Assembly (NCBI RefSeq): GCF_964340395.1
Contig: NC_135565.1
Location: 21,682,209 to 21,746,208 of the forward strand
DNA from: Glandiceps talaboti
Taxonomy: Eukaryota > Hemichordata > Enteropneusta > Spengelidae
Direction of reading: 5' to 3'
Length of the DNA stretch: 64,000 bases
The notes under the pieces are model-generated. The model did no database searches, was not told where the DNA came from, and saw nothing but the letters and a program-made list of their open reading frames with translations. Positions within the stretch are counted from its first letter, which is position 1; every line of letters starts with the position of its first letter. Positions 49,801 to 63,632 of the stretch are shown piece by piece. The translations under genes were made by a program, and so were the position numbers.

Positions 49801-50379
49801 ACTTTAAAAAAACAAAACTCATCATTGTTGTCAGTAAATTAGAAATATAAATCACTATATATTCACTGTCGCCAACTATCACTTTTACACTAACAAAGGA
49901 AAATATGTGTGTGTGGGGGTGGTGGAGGTATCTGGCATTGTCATTTTCAACAACTGGAATAGGATATAGTTGATAGTTCATAAATATCTCTTCACACAGC
50001 TAATAATTTACTAATATAAGCTTCATTCATAAACCAGGTATTATCATATTCATATTTCATTTTTTTAAAATATTTCCACCATTTCACAATTATTTTAGAT
50101 TCAATTAGATGTTATGGCAATTGTGAAGGTTTTGACTCAGATTTCGAACAAAGCAGAACCAATGACGCATTATATCATGACATTTTTAATATTTTATTAT
50201 TTAAATTTTATTTAAAGAGGGTTAAAGATCATATAGATAACCTGGTTAGCTAAAATCTACTCTTCCCCAGGGTCCTCTAAAAGACAACAAAAACAGGACA
50301 AGTAAACACAGACCTATGTTGTCATGATGTAGAACGACCGGGGTATATATTCCATATTTTTTGTTTCAATTTCAATTTT

Positions 50380-50539
50380 TACACTTTTACCACATACATA
50401 TAATCAGTTTTCAATTTAGAGAAGTCAAAACTCAAAATTGATTTTCTCATTTTTTAAATTTCAAAAGAATTTTATGCAGAAAAAAATGCAGATTTTATTA
50501 CAATGTCATATAGAATGTTTGAGAGTCTGGAATTAATGG
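50380..50539. repeat. Dispersed repeat, inverted partner of 1-165
   Basis: Reverse complement of the window's first 160 bases with few differences. The region 49990-51050 otherwise shows nothing coding. Confidence 0.8.
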
Positions 50540-51164
50540 TAAGTACAGATAATTTAATTTCCTGTCTTTTATACATATCTACCTATATAAAGTATTAATG
50601 TAGCATGGCTTAAAGAGTCAGCTATGGCCAATATGTATTCTTTGTCTCTGTCTTTATATGTATATAGAAACATGTACCAAATAATGAATTACTAACAGCA
50701 TAGATTGACTGAAGGATTATCTTTAAATGTGGTCAGTGTGTGTTCTTAGTATGCTAAGTCAATATCTATATATATCTCTATATGCATTATGAAAGCCTAT
50801 ATCCCACGTATCTAGTCTGTAGTCTATGCATTCATGTACATGTGTATATGTCTATATGTATCTCTATATGCATTATGCAAGCCTATATCTAGTCTATCTA
50901 TATGCAATATGTACATGTACATGTATGTAATGATGTATATATGAATGTATGCATACGGATGATACCGTATACTATACTACAAGTTTATTTATATGTATGT
51001 AATACATGCAGTCAGCTTACATTTAGTTGGTCATAGACTGGCATCACATACATGTATATTATATTTCATAAAGGTTTAATTTCAAATGAAGGTAAATTCT
51101 TTACATCTTCACAGCTCATCACAAACCTACTGCACAGTACTACACACAGATACACAATGACTGA

Positions 51165-51360
51165 CAGACAGACAGACAGACAGATGCACACACACACACA
51201 CACATACATACATACACACACATACATACACACACATACATACACACACATACATACACAAACACACACATGCACACACACATACACACACATACATACA
51301 CACACATACATACATACATACATACATACATACATACACACATACATTCACAAACACACA

Positions 51361-51398
<38 letters not shown>

Positions 51399-51442
51399 AA
51401 CACACACACAAACAACACACATATACACACACACACACACAT
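51165..51442. repeat. CAGA then CA/CATA microsatellite
   Basis: Compound tract of GACA, CA and CATA blocks. Confidence 0.96.
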
Positions 51443-51732
51443 TGTACACTGTGACAGCACAATTGAAACTTTGTTTAACATTAACTGTATGCAGTCAAGT
51501 TAACAAATAGTCCAATGTCTATTTGTAAAAAAACTTAAAAGTAAATGATAAAATCTTAAAAGTCAAGTCTGCTTTGGTCAGCTTAATAGCCTACACTGAC
51601 TGTGTAAATAGCTGTATGTAGGTATTAGACAGAAAATCAACAAACTATGTGTATGCTCATTTTAATGACATGAAACAAATGACAATATATGTATGTGATA
51701 TTATATGTCATCATTCTATCATTGGACAGCAT

Positions 51733-51734
<2 letters not shown>

Positions 51735-51783
<49 letters not shown>

Positions 51784-51875
51784 TACATACATACACACAT
51801 ATATACATACACAAACATACACACACATACATACACACACGTACATACATACACACATACATACACAAACATAAA

Positions 51876-51915
<40 letters not shown>
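51735..51915. repeat. CA/CATA microsatellite
   Basis: Second compound CA tract. The stretch 51916-52756 is AT-rich with nothing recognised. Confidence 0.96.
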
Positions 51916-52756
51916 GAACAGCAGAGCAGAACTATAATTTCATTTACCAAACTATGATATATCTGTCATCATTTTGTACCATAGCATTCAGAGCAGCTGA
52001 TAATATTTGTCTATATCAAACATATAATTATAATTTATATTTTTACAAAAACTCAAAACCTCATCATATTTGGAATGCTAAAATAATATTAGACAACTCT
52101 AACCTATTTATTATCATCACAATAAATACCATACTTTGTCAATTTTTTAATTATAATTAACCAAAAATATTTTAAATATTTCAAAACTGCAAAAGTGATA
52201 TAAATTAAACATTCACTTATTAACTTAAAAATTAATAACTTTATAACTTTTGAACGAATCCTTTCAGCAAAGGGGAGTGTTTTGATGTATTGGATTTGTC
52301 TTATATGATATATTCTCATTAAACAATTTTTTGACAAATATTTGCAATTTTTAGCTGTATGTTTCAGGAAAGTTGTTATATTTTGCCTGAATCTGAATGT
52401 CTAGTTAAATAATTTAATAATCGCAATAATTTGACATTTTATTTCTAGATTCTTAGTCATATACAATTTTAATATTTTATAATCTCCAAAAGACTAGTTC
52501 ATATAATAACTAGGTGTCAAAATAATCTGAATAATATCTCAAAAATACACTAAACATTAATTTTTAATCATTCTGAAATGATAAAATTCAATATGATATT
52601 GATATTGCTAACTGTGCAAATATTTAAGATGACCACATCACACTATTCAAGCATATTAAGTCAATTTCCTGTGTTCACAGAATGAAGATAACACTGACAA
52701 TGAATCATTGCATTTCAAGGAGAATTCCATTTCCTGCAAGGGTTTATCAAAACCTC

Positions 52757-53215
52757 TGGTGTGTGTATGTATGTATGTATGTATGTATGTATGTATGTAT
52801 GTATGTATGTATGTATGTATGTATGTATGTATGTATGTATGTATGCATGCATGCATGCATGCATGCATGCATGCATGTATGTATGTATGTATGTATGTAT
52901 GTATGTATGTATGTATGTATGTATGTGTGTATGTGTGTATGTATGTATGTGTGTATGTATGTATTGTATGTATGTATGTATGTATGTATGTATGTATGTA
53001 TGTATGTATGTATGTATGTATGTATGTATGTATGGATGGATGGATGTATGTATGTATGTATGTATATGTGTTTGTGTGTGTGCGTGTATGTATATGTATA
53101 TGTGTGTGTATGTGTGTGTGTGTATGTGCATGTATGTGTATGTATATCCGTGTATGTGTGCATGTATGTGTATCCGTGTATGTGTGCATGTATGTGTGTA
53201 TGACTTGTATGTATG
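52757..53215. repeat. (GTAT)n microsatellite with GCAT core
   Basis: About 450 bases of GTAT with a GCAT block (52846-52876) and a TG-rich end. All long ORFs here are repeat artefacts. Confidence 0.97.
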
Positions 53216-53229
53216 TGTATACCATGTAT

Positions 53230-56200
53230 ATGACATAATTTAATAATCATTTTTAAAACTAAATACCTCATATGATTATACATGTATCCACCTTTCCAAC
53301 TCTGAATGTAAGTGGTGGCCCTACACCATCACTATGTGCACTAACTGGTATATATTATGAGTGTAGACACTTGTCAGCTACAGACACTGGTCATACATCA
53401 TTATGCAATGTTATGAGTAACCATGGAGATCTTTTACAAATGTACAATATATCAAGATCTGATTGCACCTATATGTATCCTAGAGACTTGGCTATCTGGG
53501 CTTGATGATGTGGTTTGCCACAACAAGTATATTTACACACATACATGTACAAGTATGGTATGTTATACCAGACAAGCAGGTTTGTGGGCTAGACTAGATT
53601 ACACCAGAAATAAGTGTAACATTACATAATAGTATTATTAATAGTACACAGTGTAGCATCAGACTGTGATGGGATGTAATTGGTGACAGGAAATCCCCTA
53701 GACCACAGCAGTGCAGTAGTAACATTGTGGTTTACTTTGTGGTCAGTGTCTCAATAGTGTGGTCAGTGGTGTACTTTGTGGCCTGGGTCTCAATAGTGTG
53801 GTATACCAGTGGTTTAATTAGGTTGTGGCCATGGTCTCAGTAGTGTGGCAGTTTAAGTCAATTAAGTTGTGATATAGATTACCAGTGTAGGTAATAAATC
53901 ACTATGTGGTGAGATATTGTTTACATGTAGTAAATTACTGACTGCATGTAAAATACATGATTGTACACTATAGCAAGGAGAATGTCCAAAGTGGAGTGAG
54001 CTTCTTGAGACACTAAGTAAGACAAGTCTCTGGGTGTAGTAACACCAAGACAAGTCACCATGGGCAAGAGAATATGTCTTCAGACAGTAAACCAAGGCAA
54101 GTTTCTGGGTGTGGAGAGTTTCTTGAGATAGTCGATGTTTATTTGAGTACACCTACATAACCCTGGGGAGTTGTTAATGGTACAAAAATCTATGGGAAAC
54201 ACCAACAAAAATCTCTGGGTGTAGTGAGCTTCTTGAGATAGTAACACCATAGACAAGTCTCGAGTGGAGAGATTCTACAATACACAGGTATATAGTGAGA
54301 GTTTCTTTTGCACTGACTGTAACTTAAGTGTTAACACCCCCTCCTCTCCCCCTCCTCCCAAATAGTCTACTTGACAGGTACAGAATGTGTTTCTTTTCAC
54401 TAAAACTTTGATTACAGGGTAGAAATCCTGTCTGCATGAAAACAAGCCTGTGTCAAGTAACTGTTTATTTTTCTTCCTCTCACTACAAATACAATAGTTC
54501 TATTTTACAGGTACAGAATGTTTTTTTTCTTTTTACCCTAACACCAAAGTAACAAATAACAAGTCATCCTTTTCACAGCCATACTGTGTTGTTATTGAAG
54601 TTTATAGTAGTCCTGCCTCTAGGGTGTCATTCTATGGACAATACATCAGACACAGACATTGCTGTAGGCATGTAGTGACATCACACGACAATGTAGCAGA
54701 TACACTGACATGCAGTGCTATAGGCACTACACTACAATAATATTGACTTCTGTTAGAGAGCTGTACATATGGAAATCACAATATAACTATTGCAACTCAA
54801 GGCTAGAATCCTGCAGTGTATGAGGAATGTCTTCTTGCTTTTCCCCTACAATGCCTAGAGCATTTTGATTTATTTCTAGTTAGTTTTAATTAATATAGCT
54901 ACCGTCTGAAAACAGCAGAAATTCTTGATGGGTTTTTATTTCTTCCAAATGTGAGATGGCAGAAATAGTATCACCATGTGATTAAAACCAAGAACCAACA
55001 CATTGAGCACTGAACTGTATGATGTAAATAAACCATAATCAGTTATTGCTGCAGGGCCCCCTAGCATGGACCCCCTAGCATGGACCCTATATCTATCGTT
55101 GTTCATTTCTGATTACTACTGTACAATTGGCAAATGCAATGTACTATGATTCAAGAAGTGAGAGGGTCTAGCTGCATCACAAGCCTTATGGCATGTCAGT
55201 AGACGTCTACTAGTGCTCTCATTGAGTCTCAAAGCTAGCCAGGCAATATGTGCATTATCTAATTTTGGGTTTGAATATATCACTCAGATTGTTAATACAG
55301 TGAAATGCCAGGCATGGCAGGGGAAAATAGTTTACACACTCTTAGCAGATATCAAACCTGATTCAGTGACTTGAATAGTTCTTTCACATCATTTGTTGAT
55401 TTTTAACTCAAGTCAATATGGTGTGATGTTTGTAAACATGTTTGAATATCAAACACCACCTGTAATTCCTATGCCAATTAAACATTACATCATGCTAAAT
55501 AAGGTTTAATTATTTTGGCAACAAATCCAAAATGTTTTCATGTTTTGAGATACCAACGTAGTAGTTACTAAATACTGATAACCAGAGTTGACTGTAAAAC
55601 ATTATTGATGGTTTGGATAATTATGGAAGTGAACCCATGTGGGTTATACACTTCCATGGGATAATACTATCAATTATATACTCTGCAACATTGAATGGAA
55701 TGTCTGGGTTTTGTTTTGTTTTGTTGTTGTTTTTTTCAATACCTTTTCAAACTTGATGTTATCACAATACATTAAGGAGAATAGTACAATTTGGAATAAG
55801 TTGTCCAAGTCAATTAAGATGGATTGTAAAATTTATTGATGGAGTTTAACCAGTATAGGAGAATTGTTAAATTGAAATCCTCAAGGTGTCAGAGAGATAA
55901 CTTAGAAAAGGTGAGTTTTTTAACGGTTGTGTCACTTTGAATATTTACGACTCCTTACTGAATCTTGTAGAGAAAGTACAAAGGTAGTTTTGCAAAGACT
56001 TACAGAAAACAATAGTTTTAATGTCTAGTCTAATAAATCTATTGTTCTTTAAATCATGCTATTGTTTTACAATGTATTCACATTCTTTGTGTTAACTTAG
56101 TAATTCCTTTTAGTAAATGGAGATTAGTACAATGCTTGTCAAGTCAACACACTCCCATGTTCCTGTGAAATGTGTTAGCTTGTCATTCAATTAGTCAACA

Positions 56201-57097
56201 CACTATGTTCATGTTCCTATGTTAGACCATGGATGTATTAGTACATGGTTAGACTGTTTAGTAGAGGTGTACAACACAAGTACAATGTATGCTGGGTTAC
56301 ACCATGGACCCTTTCGTGTTGGGTCTATGGTTAAACAATAAGCTACTGTGACATCTGATACCCATGTAATCACAACAAACTACGTGTCCACCTGGTTTGA
56401 TTCAAAACTGACTTTATAAACTGATTCAGTTTTAAAAGTTCAAACCCAGTTTCCGTTCTTTAATACAAGAAAAGCCATCATTTGATTTGAATCAATTAAT
56501 GGACTTTTGCTTTTGCGTCAGTTAAGAACTGATTGACTTTGAATTGGTTTGACTAAATTGGTTCAGATCGGTTTTATAGTGCATATGGAAATAGGAGAAT
56601 TATCTGACTTTGATTCAATTTCAAACCAATTCAAAATTCCACACTTCTGTACAATACAATGTATCAGATGTTAATCAGCCTATAATCACGTTTCTCTTTC
56701 ACAATGGGACAACTCATTTGGGTTTAACTTGATTATGACTGCATGAAGATAAGAAAATGTAATTATCAAAGATTTTTGAATTCAATACATGGCGAATGCT
56801 TAATTAATTTCAAATTCTCTTAATTTCAAATTGTTTAAAATGGCTCAATCAGTTTCAAATCAATATGTAATAGTAGTAGTACTGTAGTATGTAGTGCTAT
56901 AATTTATAAATGTAAAGCCAGTATGTAGTAGTATGTAGTGAGCACAAAATAGTTCTTTCGTTGAGAATTTTAGTGCTATGAATTTACTGTAGCAAAAACT
57001 TTTCCATTTCTCTCAATTTTACATTTTTTAAAGAAATGTTTGTATTTACGAGTCAAAAACATCCATTAAAAGCCAAATTAATGTTGTTGGCTCAACC
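53230..57097. other. Non-coding stretch
   Basis: No exon with splice sites or family similarity. Contains degenerate repeats at 53700-53850 (GTGGTCAGTG, CTCAATAGTGTGG) and 54000-54260 (GACAAGTCTC, GAGCTTCTTGAGA). Confidence 0.5.
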
Positions 57098-57117
57098 CCC
57101 CCCCCCCCCCCCCCCCC
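57098..57117. repeat. Poly-C run
   Basis: Uninterrupted run of about 20 C; the exact length is likely to vary with sequencing. Confidence 0.9.
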
Positions 57118-57766
57118 ATAAAAGAATTTAGTTTTTTATGTGACATTGAACTATTGATCTCTCCCCTGAGAAATATGTATTATATGGTCAGGAATGTGTG
57201 TGCAAGGTTTGGCTACGTTCCTCATACAGAGTTCTCCCCAGTCACAATTATGTGCTGGCCAGTAAATCAATATTCATATTCATTAGAAATGGCTAGAAAT
57301 GTTGCCTATTTTTTTTTTCAGGTTTTATATTTTATATGAAAAAGTCAATTTTATGTTGTTTTTTCATTCTTATTGACCCTCAACTACATACTAACACGGA
57401 GAAGTTTGGTGAAATTTACTGTATGCAATAAATTCAAAGCTTTGGTGAGGTATGACAGCCTGTTAACAGAGAAAGAGAAAGACAGTAAAATTAACATTGT
57501 CCTATAAACTGCAGTTTAACTTTATTGTCAGGTTTTTAAAAGGAAAAGACAAATTAACAGTTAGCCATAAATTTAATGCTTTGTGTCATTTTAAGTGAAA
57601 GTTGTGTCACACTCTTAAACCACAGTGGTAAAAGTTAATGGACAAAATCTGCTGAAACTGTGATAGTTTCACACACAAATTGTGTTATGTACTTGGCCTA
57701 ACAAACTCCAAGGGAATGAATCTGGTGAAACTGCCATAATTTCACATACAGGATTTAAACCCCCTT

Positions 57767-57767
<1 letters not shown>

Positions 57768-57804
<37 letters not shown>

Positions 57805-57818
57805 AACAACAACAACAG
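57768..57818. repeat. (CAA)n microsatellite
   Basis: About 16 CAA units with one ATA interruption. Confidence 0.95.
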
Positions 57819-58289
57819 CAAAAGTAGTGAGCCCCTTGTGGGGACATCTAAGGTTATTTCAGGAATATTCACATTACATTTATATAAATCACTGATACTT
57901 TATATAAACACATGTTGTACATGAACACTGTCATTTATCAATATATATCATGACTTCCTGTGATTTCTAGTTTATATTTATACTTTTAAGTTGGGAAATA
58001 AAATATTCCAATTTTATCCACACCAGGAGCAAGTTTCTTTCTTGATCTTTCTATCCACTGTTACCCACCCTCTATCAGAGTACCACCCTCTACCTTAGAC
58101 TATCAGAGTCAACCTGCTTTCTAGTGTGCCACACCCCTTTCCTTAAAAATATTTTAGCTGGAAATTCCTACACAGTTAAAGTGCCGTCCTGTATGCTTGT
58201 CTTCCAGAAACTGGAGAGCATCTCATATTCCCCATAAATCTTCCTGCACAGAATGCAACCAACCAACCAACAGACAAATAACACTATAT

Positions 58290-58570
58290 GTACATATCTT
58301 ACAAGTAATACAGATGACAGTCAGGCTATATTTAGCTCTGCAAGTAATTGATACTGTAGTTAAGTCACTAACACATAACTTAATACAAGGACAGACCAGC
58401 CTATATTTAGCTTCATAAGTATAAAATTGATAGTTAAATCACTAACACATGTCTTAGTACAGATGACAGTCAGGCTATATCTAGCTCTGCAAGTATAAAA
58501 TTGATAGTTAAGTCACTAATAAATGTCTTAATACAAGGACAGACTGTCTATATTTAGCTCTGCAAGTATA
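58290..58570. repeat. Degenerate tandem repeat of about 80 bp
   Basis: Four units of AGACAGTC/GGCTATATTTAGCTCTGCAA, GTATAAAATTGATAGTTAA and TCACTAACACATGTCTTA. Confidence 0.85.
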
Positions 58571-58837
58571 AAATTGATAGCTACACTTTGACAAGAACGT
58601 AATCTGAGAATATACAATATTAGTTCAGCTATTAGACATGTCAGGAGATAACACATGAAATGAATTATAACTTGATATAGAACCAACAGATGTATACCTA
58701 TATGACCTATGATCTCATTCTTGGTCAATACACAACCATTGAAGTTTGAAACATTTCAAGCACTGAGAAGTCATGATGTTGGTACATTTTCATATTTCTG
58801 TACAGGGCACCCAGGCTTAGTTAGTTATGTTTACAAA

Positions 58838-58937
58838 AAACAAACAAACAAACACACAAACAAACAAACAAACAAACACACAAACAAACAAACAAACAAA
58901 CAAACAAACAAACAAACAAACCAAAACAAACAAACAA

Positions 58938-58968
<31 letters not shown>

Positions 58969-58972
58969 ATAC
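58838..58972. repeat. (CAAA)n then (AAAT)n microsatellite
   Basis: About 25 CAAA units followed by nine AAAT units. Confidence 0.96.
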
Positions 58973-60059
58973 TGACAAACATCAACATGATATGAAACCA
59001 GAAATCTATCAACTCTGACCCATGAGAATATTCTGATCCAATAAAACTGATAAAAGCATTCTTATTACATTCTTATTACATGTATGTTATTTTCTAAGGC
59101 CTAACAAAAAAAAATGTGTGGTTCCGATTACACTCAATTTTAGAATAGGTGGAGTAGGTAGATTTATTTTTTTGATAATTTTTTTTCATGTGTCTATTTC
59201 AGGTAGTTATGTGTTGTTTTCCATATGGTCTTTGCATTGTTGGTTTCTTCTCATCAGATATACAGCCATTACAGATTAGAAGAATAGTTTCATATTATCT
59301 TTTTTAATTTGATGTCAGTTTCCCCATCTACTATTTCTCGCAAGAATTCACAATTTTTGTGATTTTATCTCATTTTTTCTCGAATAGGTAAAAAAAAGTT
59401 TAGGGTCAGCAATGAAGAACTAGGTGGGGTCGGTTAACCCGGAACCAAACAATTTTCTCTCTTAGGTCTAACTTGTAACCAAAGTACAGCCACTTACCCA
59501 GTCTACTATACAATCTATCAAAACTGAAATACAAACCAAAACGGTGGCATCTACTGTCAAACAAAAGAGCTATTTAAAAAGTCTGTTAATGAGAACTAGT
59601 GAAATATTACTCCAATATTGTGATATACTGTAACTTTAGGTTATGGGATCTGAAGTGAATTCAATAAAAAGCTGACTTCTGCTTTTACTGTCAACAAATT
59701 GAATGTTTGTCTATAAGTATCAGTGATGTGTGTGGACTTTGTATCTCTCTAAATCCTAAATACAAGCCTTGGTTTACATAGTAAAGGAACCCTGGAAGTC
59801 TGTCAAGGACCTTGTCATCAATATTGTATATGTAGTTGTCCTTAGATGACCTCCACGTAGAGTTAAATTCTTATCTTGATAGCCTAGTTTGTCTTGAGTA
59901 GCTGAACCTCTTTCCTTGTTTAACAACGCAATGAATAAAAATGACCAATGATCTGTTGTCCTTTCCTACACCTGTGTAAGTACGTGACTTGAATATACAT
60001 CTCAGCTCTGCAGGTATTTCACCTAAATTCCCACCATATGGTAGAAAGACATTAACATT

Positions 60060-60226
60060 TTCCCCTGTATATCAATTTGTCAGAGTCACAGACTAGACTA
60101 GTTCAGATCAAACTATTTCTGTGGTCCCTCACCAGGTATATCATCCAGTCCACCTTCCTTTTGAAATGTACATAAAAATGTTCTGTTTTGTATCTGGTGA
60201 ATAAACAATTCAATTCAATTTAACAA
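60060..60226 (+). mobile_element. Probable non-LTR retrotransposon 3' tail
   Basis: TTTTGTATCTGGTGAATAAA followed by the short repeat (CAATT)n, a common form of LINE 3' end. No coding part is recognised. Confidence 0.45.
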
Positions 60227-60289
60227 GTTTTACAATACTTCCCATCAGCCAAACACACTGCACCTGTTTACTATCACTCCCTGTTCTGC

Positions 60290-60670
60290 CTCCACCCCAT
60301 TTCCCCTCTTCAGTATCCCCCTCTCCCCTGCTTACCCCTTTCTACCCCTCTTCTGCCTCCTCCTCTAAGGGTTCTCATCAAGTAAAAGGGTGTTGCTATG
60401 GGTTACCATATATTTCTCCTTTGTCCCCTGTTTACCCCTCTCTACCCCTCTTCTGCCTTCTCCTGTAAGGGTTCTCCAAGTAAAAGGGTCCACAGAGAAA
60501 TATGTCTAGCTAACAAAAATCCTTTACATTAAAAAAAATTATTCTGTTTTCTGTTGCTATGGGTTACCATATATTTCTCCTTTGTTACAAGAGCTGCAAG
60601 ACAAGCACTGTACCTGTTTATTATTTTCTGCCTTTCTCTTTCAGCAGTCTCCACACGCAATAATGATTCA
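60290..60670. repeat. Pyrimidine-rich tandem duplication of about 120 bp
   Basis: CTACCCCTCTTCTGCCT, AAGGGTTCTC and TTGCTATGGGTTACCATATA with TTTCTCCTTTG recur two to three times. Confidence 0.85.
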
Positions 60671-61329
60671 AGTAAAAGGGTTTAGCTTACAAACAGACAT
60701 ATTGACAACCGATGCATTTTACTCTGTTAGGTAAATTTCCTATCCAACCATCCATGACTTTAATCTAAGTGTGTCCCACAAACACAAATGTACTATCTTA
60801 CACAAAGTTTGTACAGGAAGTAATCACACTTAAGGTTGCCATGGTAACTGCACACTTGCTCAGGTTATGTCAACTCCCAACCCTGTTACCAATTAAATAA
60901 GTATGTGAACTATAAAGACTTGTTTATATCAAACAGTAGTGATTTATGTCAGTAGATATCACAAACAGTGACTCTCAAGATGGCTCATCTGTGTACATTG
61001 TAGGTTACTATAGCAACATAGCCACTTAAACTTGTAAGACAATACACACAATCCATATTTAGTGAAAGCAAAAACTGAAGATTTTCTCCGCAAAAACCGA
61101 AACTTTCCTCAGCAAAAACAAGCTTTTCTCCACCCTGTGGATTTCTGCATCTGTTTGTGATGTTCTGGGTTGTCACATGACACATGACAAACTATTGTAA
61201 CAAACACAGGAGTTAAAAATCAAGTCCAAGTGAATAAAAAAAAGGCCTCGCATGATTATATCATCACTTGTAAGGCATTTATATCATATGTGCACATCTT
61301 CACTAACAGCTTCAGTATGTTTGCTAAGG

Positions 61330-62540
61330 GCATCTTATCAGTATTTTTCAATATTACCCTATCATACTTGAAATTGTCCAAATAAGGAATATTACACATT
61401 CATGAGATAATATTTTTCAATATTACCCTTATCATACTTGTCCAAATATGGAATATTACTGTTCAAGGGATGACATTTTTTAACATTAGCCCTCTCACAC
61501 TTTGTCCAAATAAGGAATATTACACATTCAAGGGAAATCATTTTTTAATATTAGCAATACACAATAACACACTATGTCCAAATAAGGAATATACCTTTAT
61601 AATAGTCATTCAAAGCCTAAGGTAATATTTTTTAATACACGCCCTGGCACACTATGTTCACATATGGAATATAAGATTATTAAGAGTGATAATTTTCCAT
61701 ATCATCAGTCTTGGCGCAATGTGTCCATATAAGGAATATGATAATTGTAAGCAAGACATGTAAAATTCACATGTCCAACCTCTGTAAATATAACCAATAT
61801 TTGAGACTGCAATATACTGACCATCACTTCTAATATTGATAAGTTCAATAAACTATATTGGACATCATTCTTTGTAAGTTCTGATTCACTACTATTACAT
61901 TCAAACAACGAACATTAACTGTAAAGGTATGCCATACATAGTAGGGTTGCATGATACAACCCCAGGATACAACATACACTGACCATCATGGCTATCACTT
62001 CATTCAACTATACTGGTCATTATTCCCTGTAAATCTTTAACTTAGAATAACAGCAAACCCATACCTCTGTTAAAGATACACAATATTTGAAGAGCAGTAC
62101 GATACAACTATGACACATCGACCATCATGGCAAGTATCATTTACCTGACTGCCAGCCATGTGTGAGCATATAACAATTTGCATTAAAAATATTTTGTATT
62201 TGTAAATGATACTGGTCATCATTACCTATAAAATTCTGATTGAAAACGAACTTTAGAATAACAGCAAACCCATATCTGTGTTAAAGGTACATCACACTAG
62301 AAGGGATACAACTGTGATACATTGACCATCACAGCATCACATTCATTTAACTATACTGGGCATCATTCCCTATAATATCAAGTTGTGATTCACTTCTTAG
62401 AATAACAGCAAGTATATCTCTGTAAAGGTACACTGTACTTGATAGCCAGTACTGACCATCAGTGCTACTGATGAGTTCAATGCACTATCGTAGTCAGGAC
62501 ATCGAATTCCTACATACTCAATTCACTACTACTATTAGAA
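61330..62540. repeat. Two neighbouring degenerate tandem arrays
   Basis: First array (about 61330-61770): units of about 60-70 bases with GTCCAAATAAGGAATAT and ATTTTTCAATATTA. Second (about 61780-62540): about 140-180-base units with CTGACCATCA, TTAGAATAACAGCAAACCCA and TCTGT(T)AAAGGTACA. No exon is supported. Confidence 0.75.
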
Positions 62541-63020
62541 TTCAAACAGCATTTTAGTGATAAACAGCAAATCACCCACACACTGCTGATGTCGTCAGGG
62601 GCCTCTACTACAGTGTCAGACACAATTGGTGATTAATTTACAAATAATTCCATTATATGTTGTCTACACTCTTTGACAAATGATACATCTATACAATGTA
62701 TGCCTAGAATAAGAAGCAGCATTGAATTCACATTTAATATAGCCTAATATTAAACTATTCTTTGAGGTTTTGATAAGGTTTTGAACTTGACAACAAATTA
62801 CATGTATACTTGAATTGATGATACAGACACACTGTTGGATATCAAATATGTAACTGAACAATATAAGTATATATAAGCTTATGTAAAAATAGTTATTTTT
62901 AATCAAGAAAATTGATTATTTCTTTACTTCTACATTTGTACATCTAACATTAGCCTATTTTACTGCAGTGTTCTTTAATATCTTTATTACACTTATATAA
63001 ATAAAAAAATAAAATAAATG

Positions 63021-63290
63021 GGTTGTCGGTGGCCGAGTGGTTAAACCACTTGCCTCTTACCACTGCGGTCGGGGTTCGAACCCCATTCAGGGTTCCATTA
63101 AATTTACCACGCTGTAAGTAAGAAGAGTGTCGTTCAGTTTGACTCTACCGAACAACGCAGGTTTTCCCCGGGTACTCCGGTTTCCTCCTACATTAACACT
63201 GAACCCATGAGGGATGGCCCTCACTAGACTTCTTGGGAGACAAGTGTTTATATGCTTAAAGAACTATCCAGTATAAATAAAGATTATTTA
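63021..63290 (+). mobile_element. tRNA-derived SINE, copy 2, with 23-bp flanking duplication
   Basis: A-box TGGCCGAGTGG and B-box GGTTCGAACCC, with body and tail as in 42721-43010. A 23-base direct repeat beginning TTTAATATCTTTATTACACT flanks it at 62974-62996 and 63292-63314. On the left, 24 AT-rich bases separate the repeat from the SINE head. Confidence 0.92.
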
Positions 63291-63544
63291 TTTTAATATC
63301 TTTATTACACTTATGTACCCAAATAGAATTGTTAATTTTCTATACGGTTGTAGTAAAGTTATATCTATAATCTTATGTCATTTTATTGTATAGGAATGTT
63401 AACCACAATGTCATGTTTTGAACTTGACAATAAATTTGTTTGCCATTGGTGCAACTACACTGATGGGTATCAAATGTGAAATTAATGATATAACAAGGTT
63501 AACATGTTTAACAAGGTTGACGAGAATGTCAAGTTGATAGGCAC

Positions 63545-63632
63545 AGGAGGGAGGAGGGAGGAGGGAGGAGGGGAGAGGGGGATCATACTTCTATAATTAC
63601 CAATTTTAAGCACTCCCCCCCCCCAAAAAAAA
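63545..63632. repeat. GGAGGGA tract, C-run and A-run
   Basis: (GAGGGAG)n at 63548-63576, then a C10/A-rich run at about 63615-63636. Nothing coding to the window end. Confidence 0.85.

Larger units (their letters stand above)
45860..49990. repeat. Highly degenerate tandem array, unit about 170-190 bp
   Basis: Recurring motifs across 4 kb include GGCAATGTT, ATGATAATATTGACTGT, TTTCAAAATG, GTATTTA.TGTTTG.TA and TTTTCTCACTGTCACATACT. The freshest pair is 47665-48000 (TGCTATAGATGTTATATTCT, TGACTACATTGTGCATACAG). No coding exon is supported. Confidence 0.7.

Noticed and set aside
53272-53505. 77-codon ORF
   Set aside because: No splice sites, no family resemblance and AT-rich degenerate context; chance ORF.
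63021-63090. Functional tRNA gene
   Set aside because: A and B boxes are present but the acceptor stem does not close, and the sequence continues into a SINE body shared with 42721.
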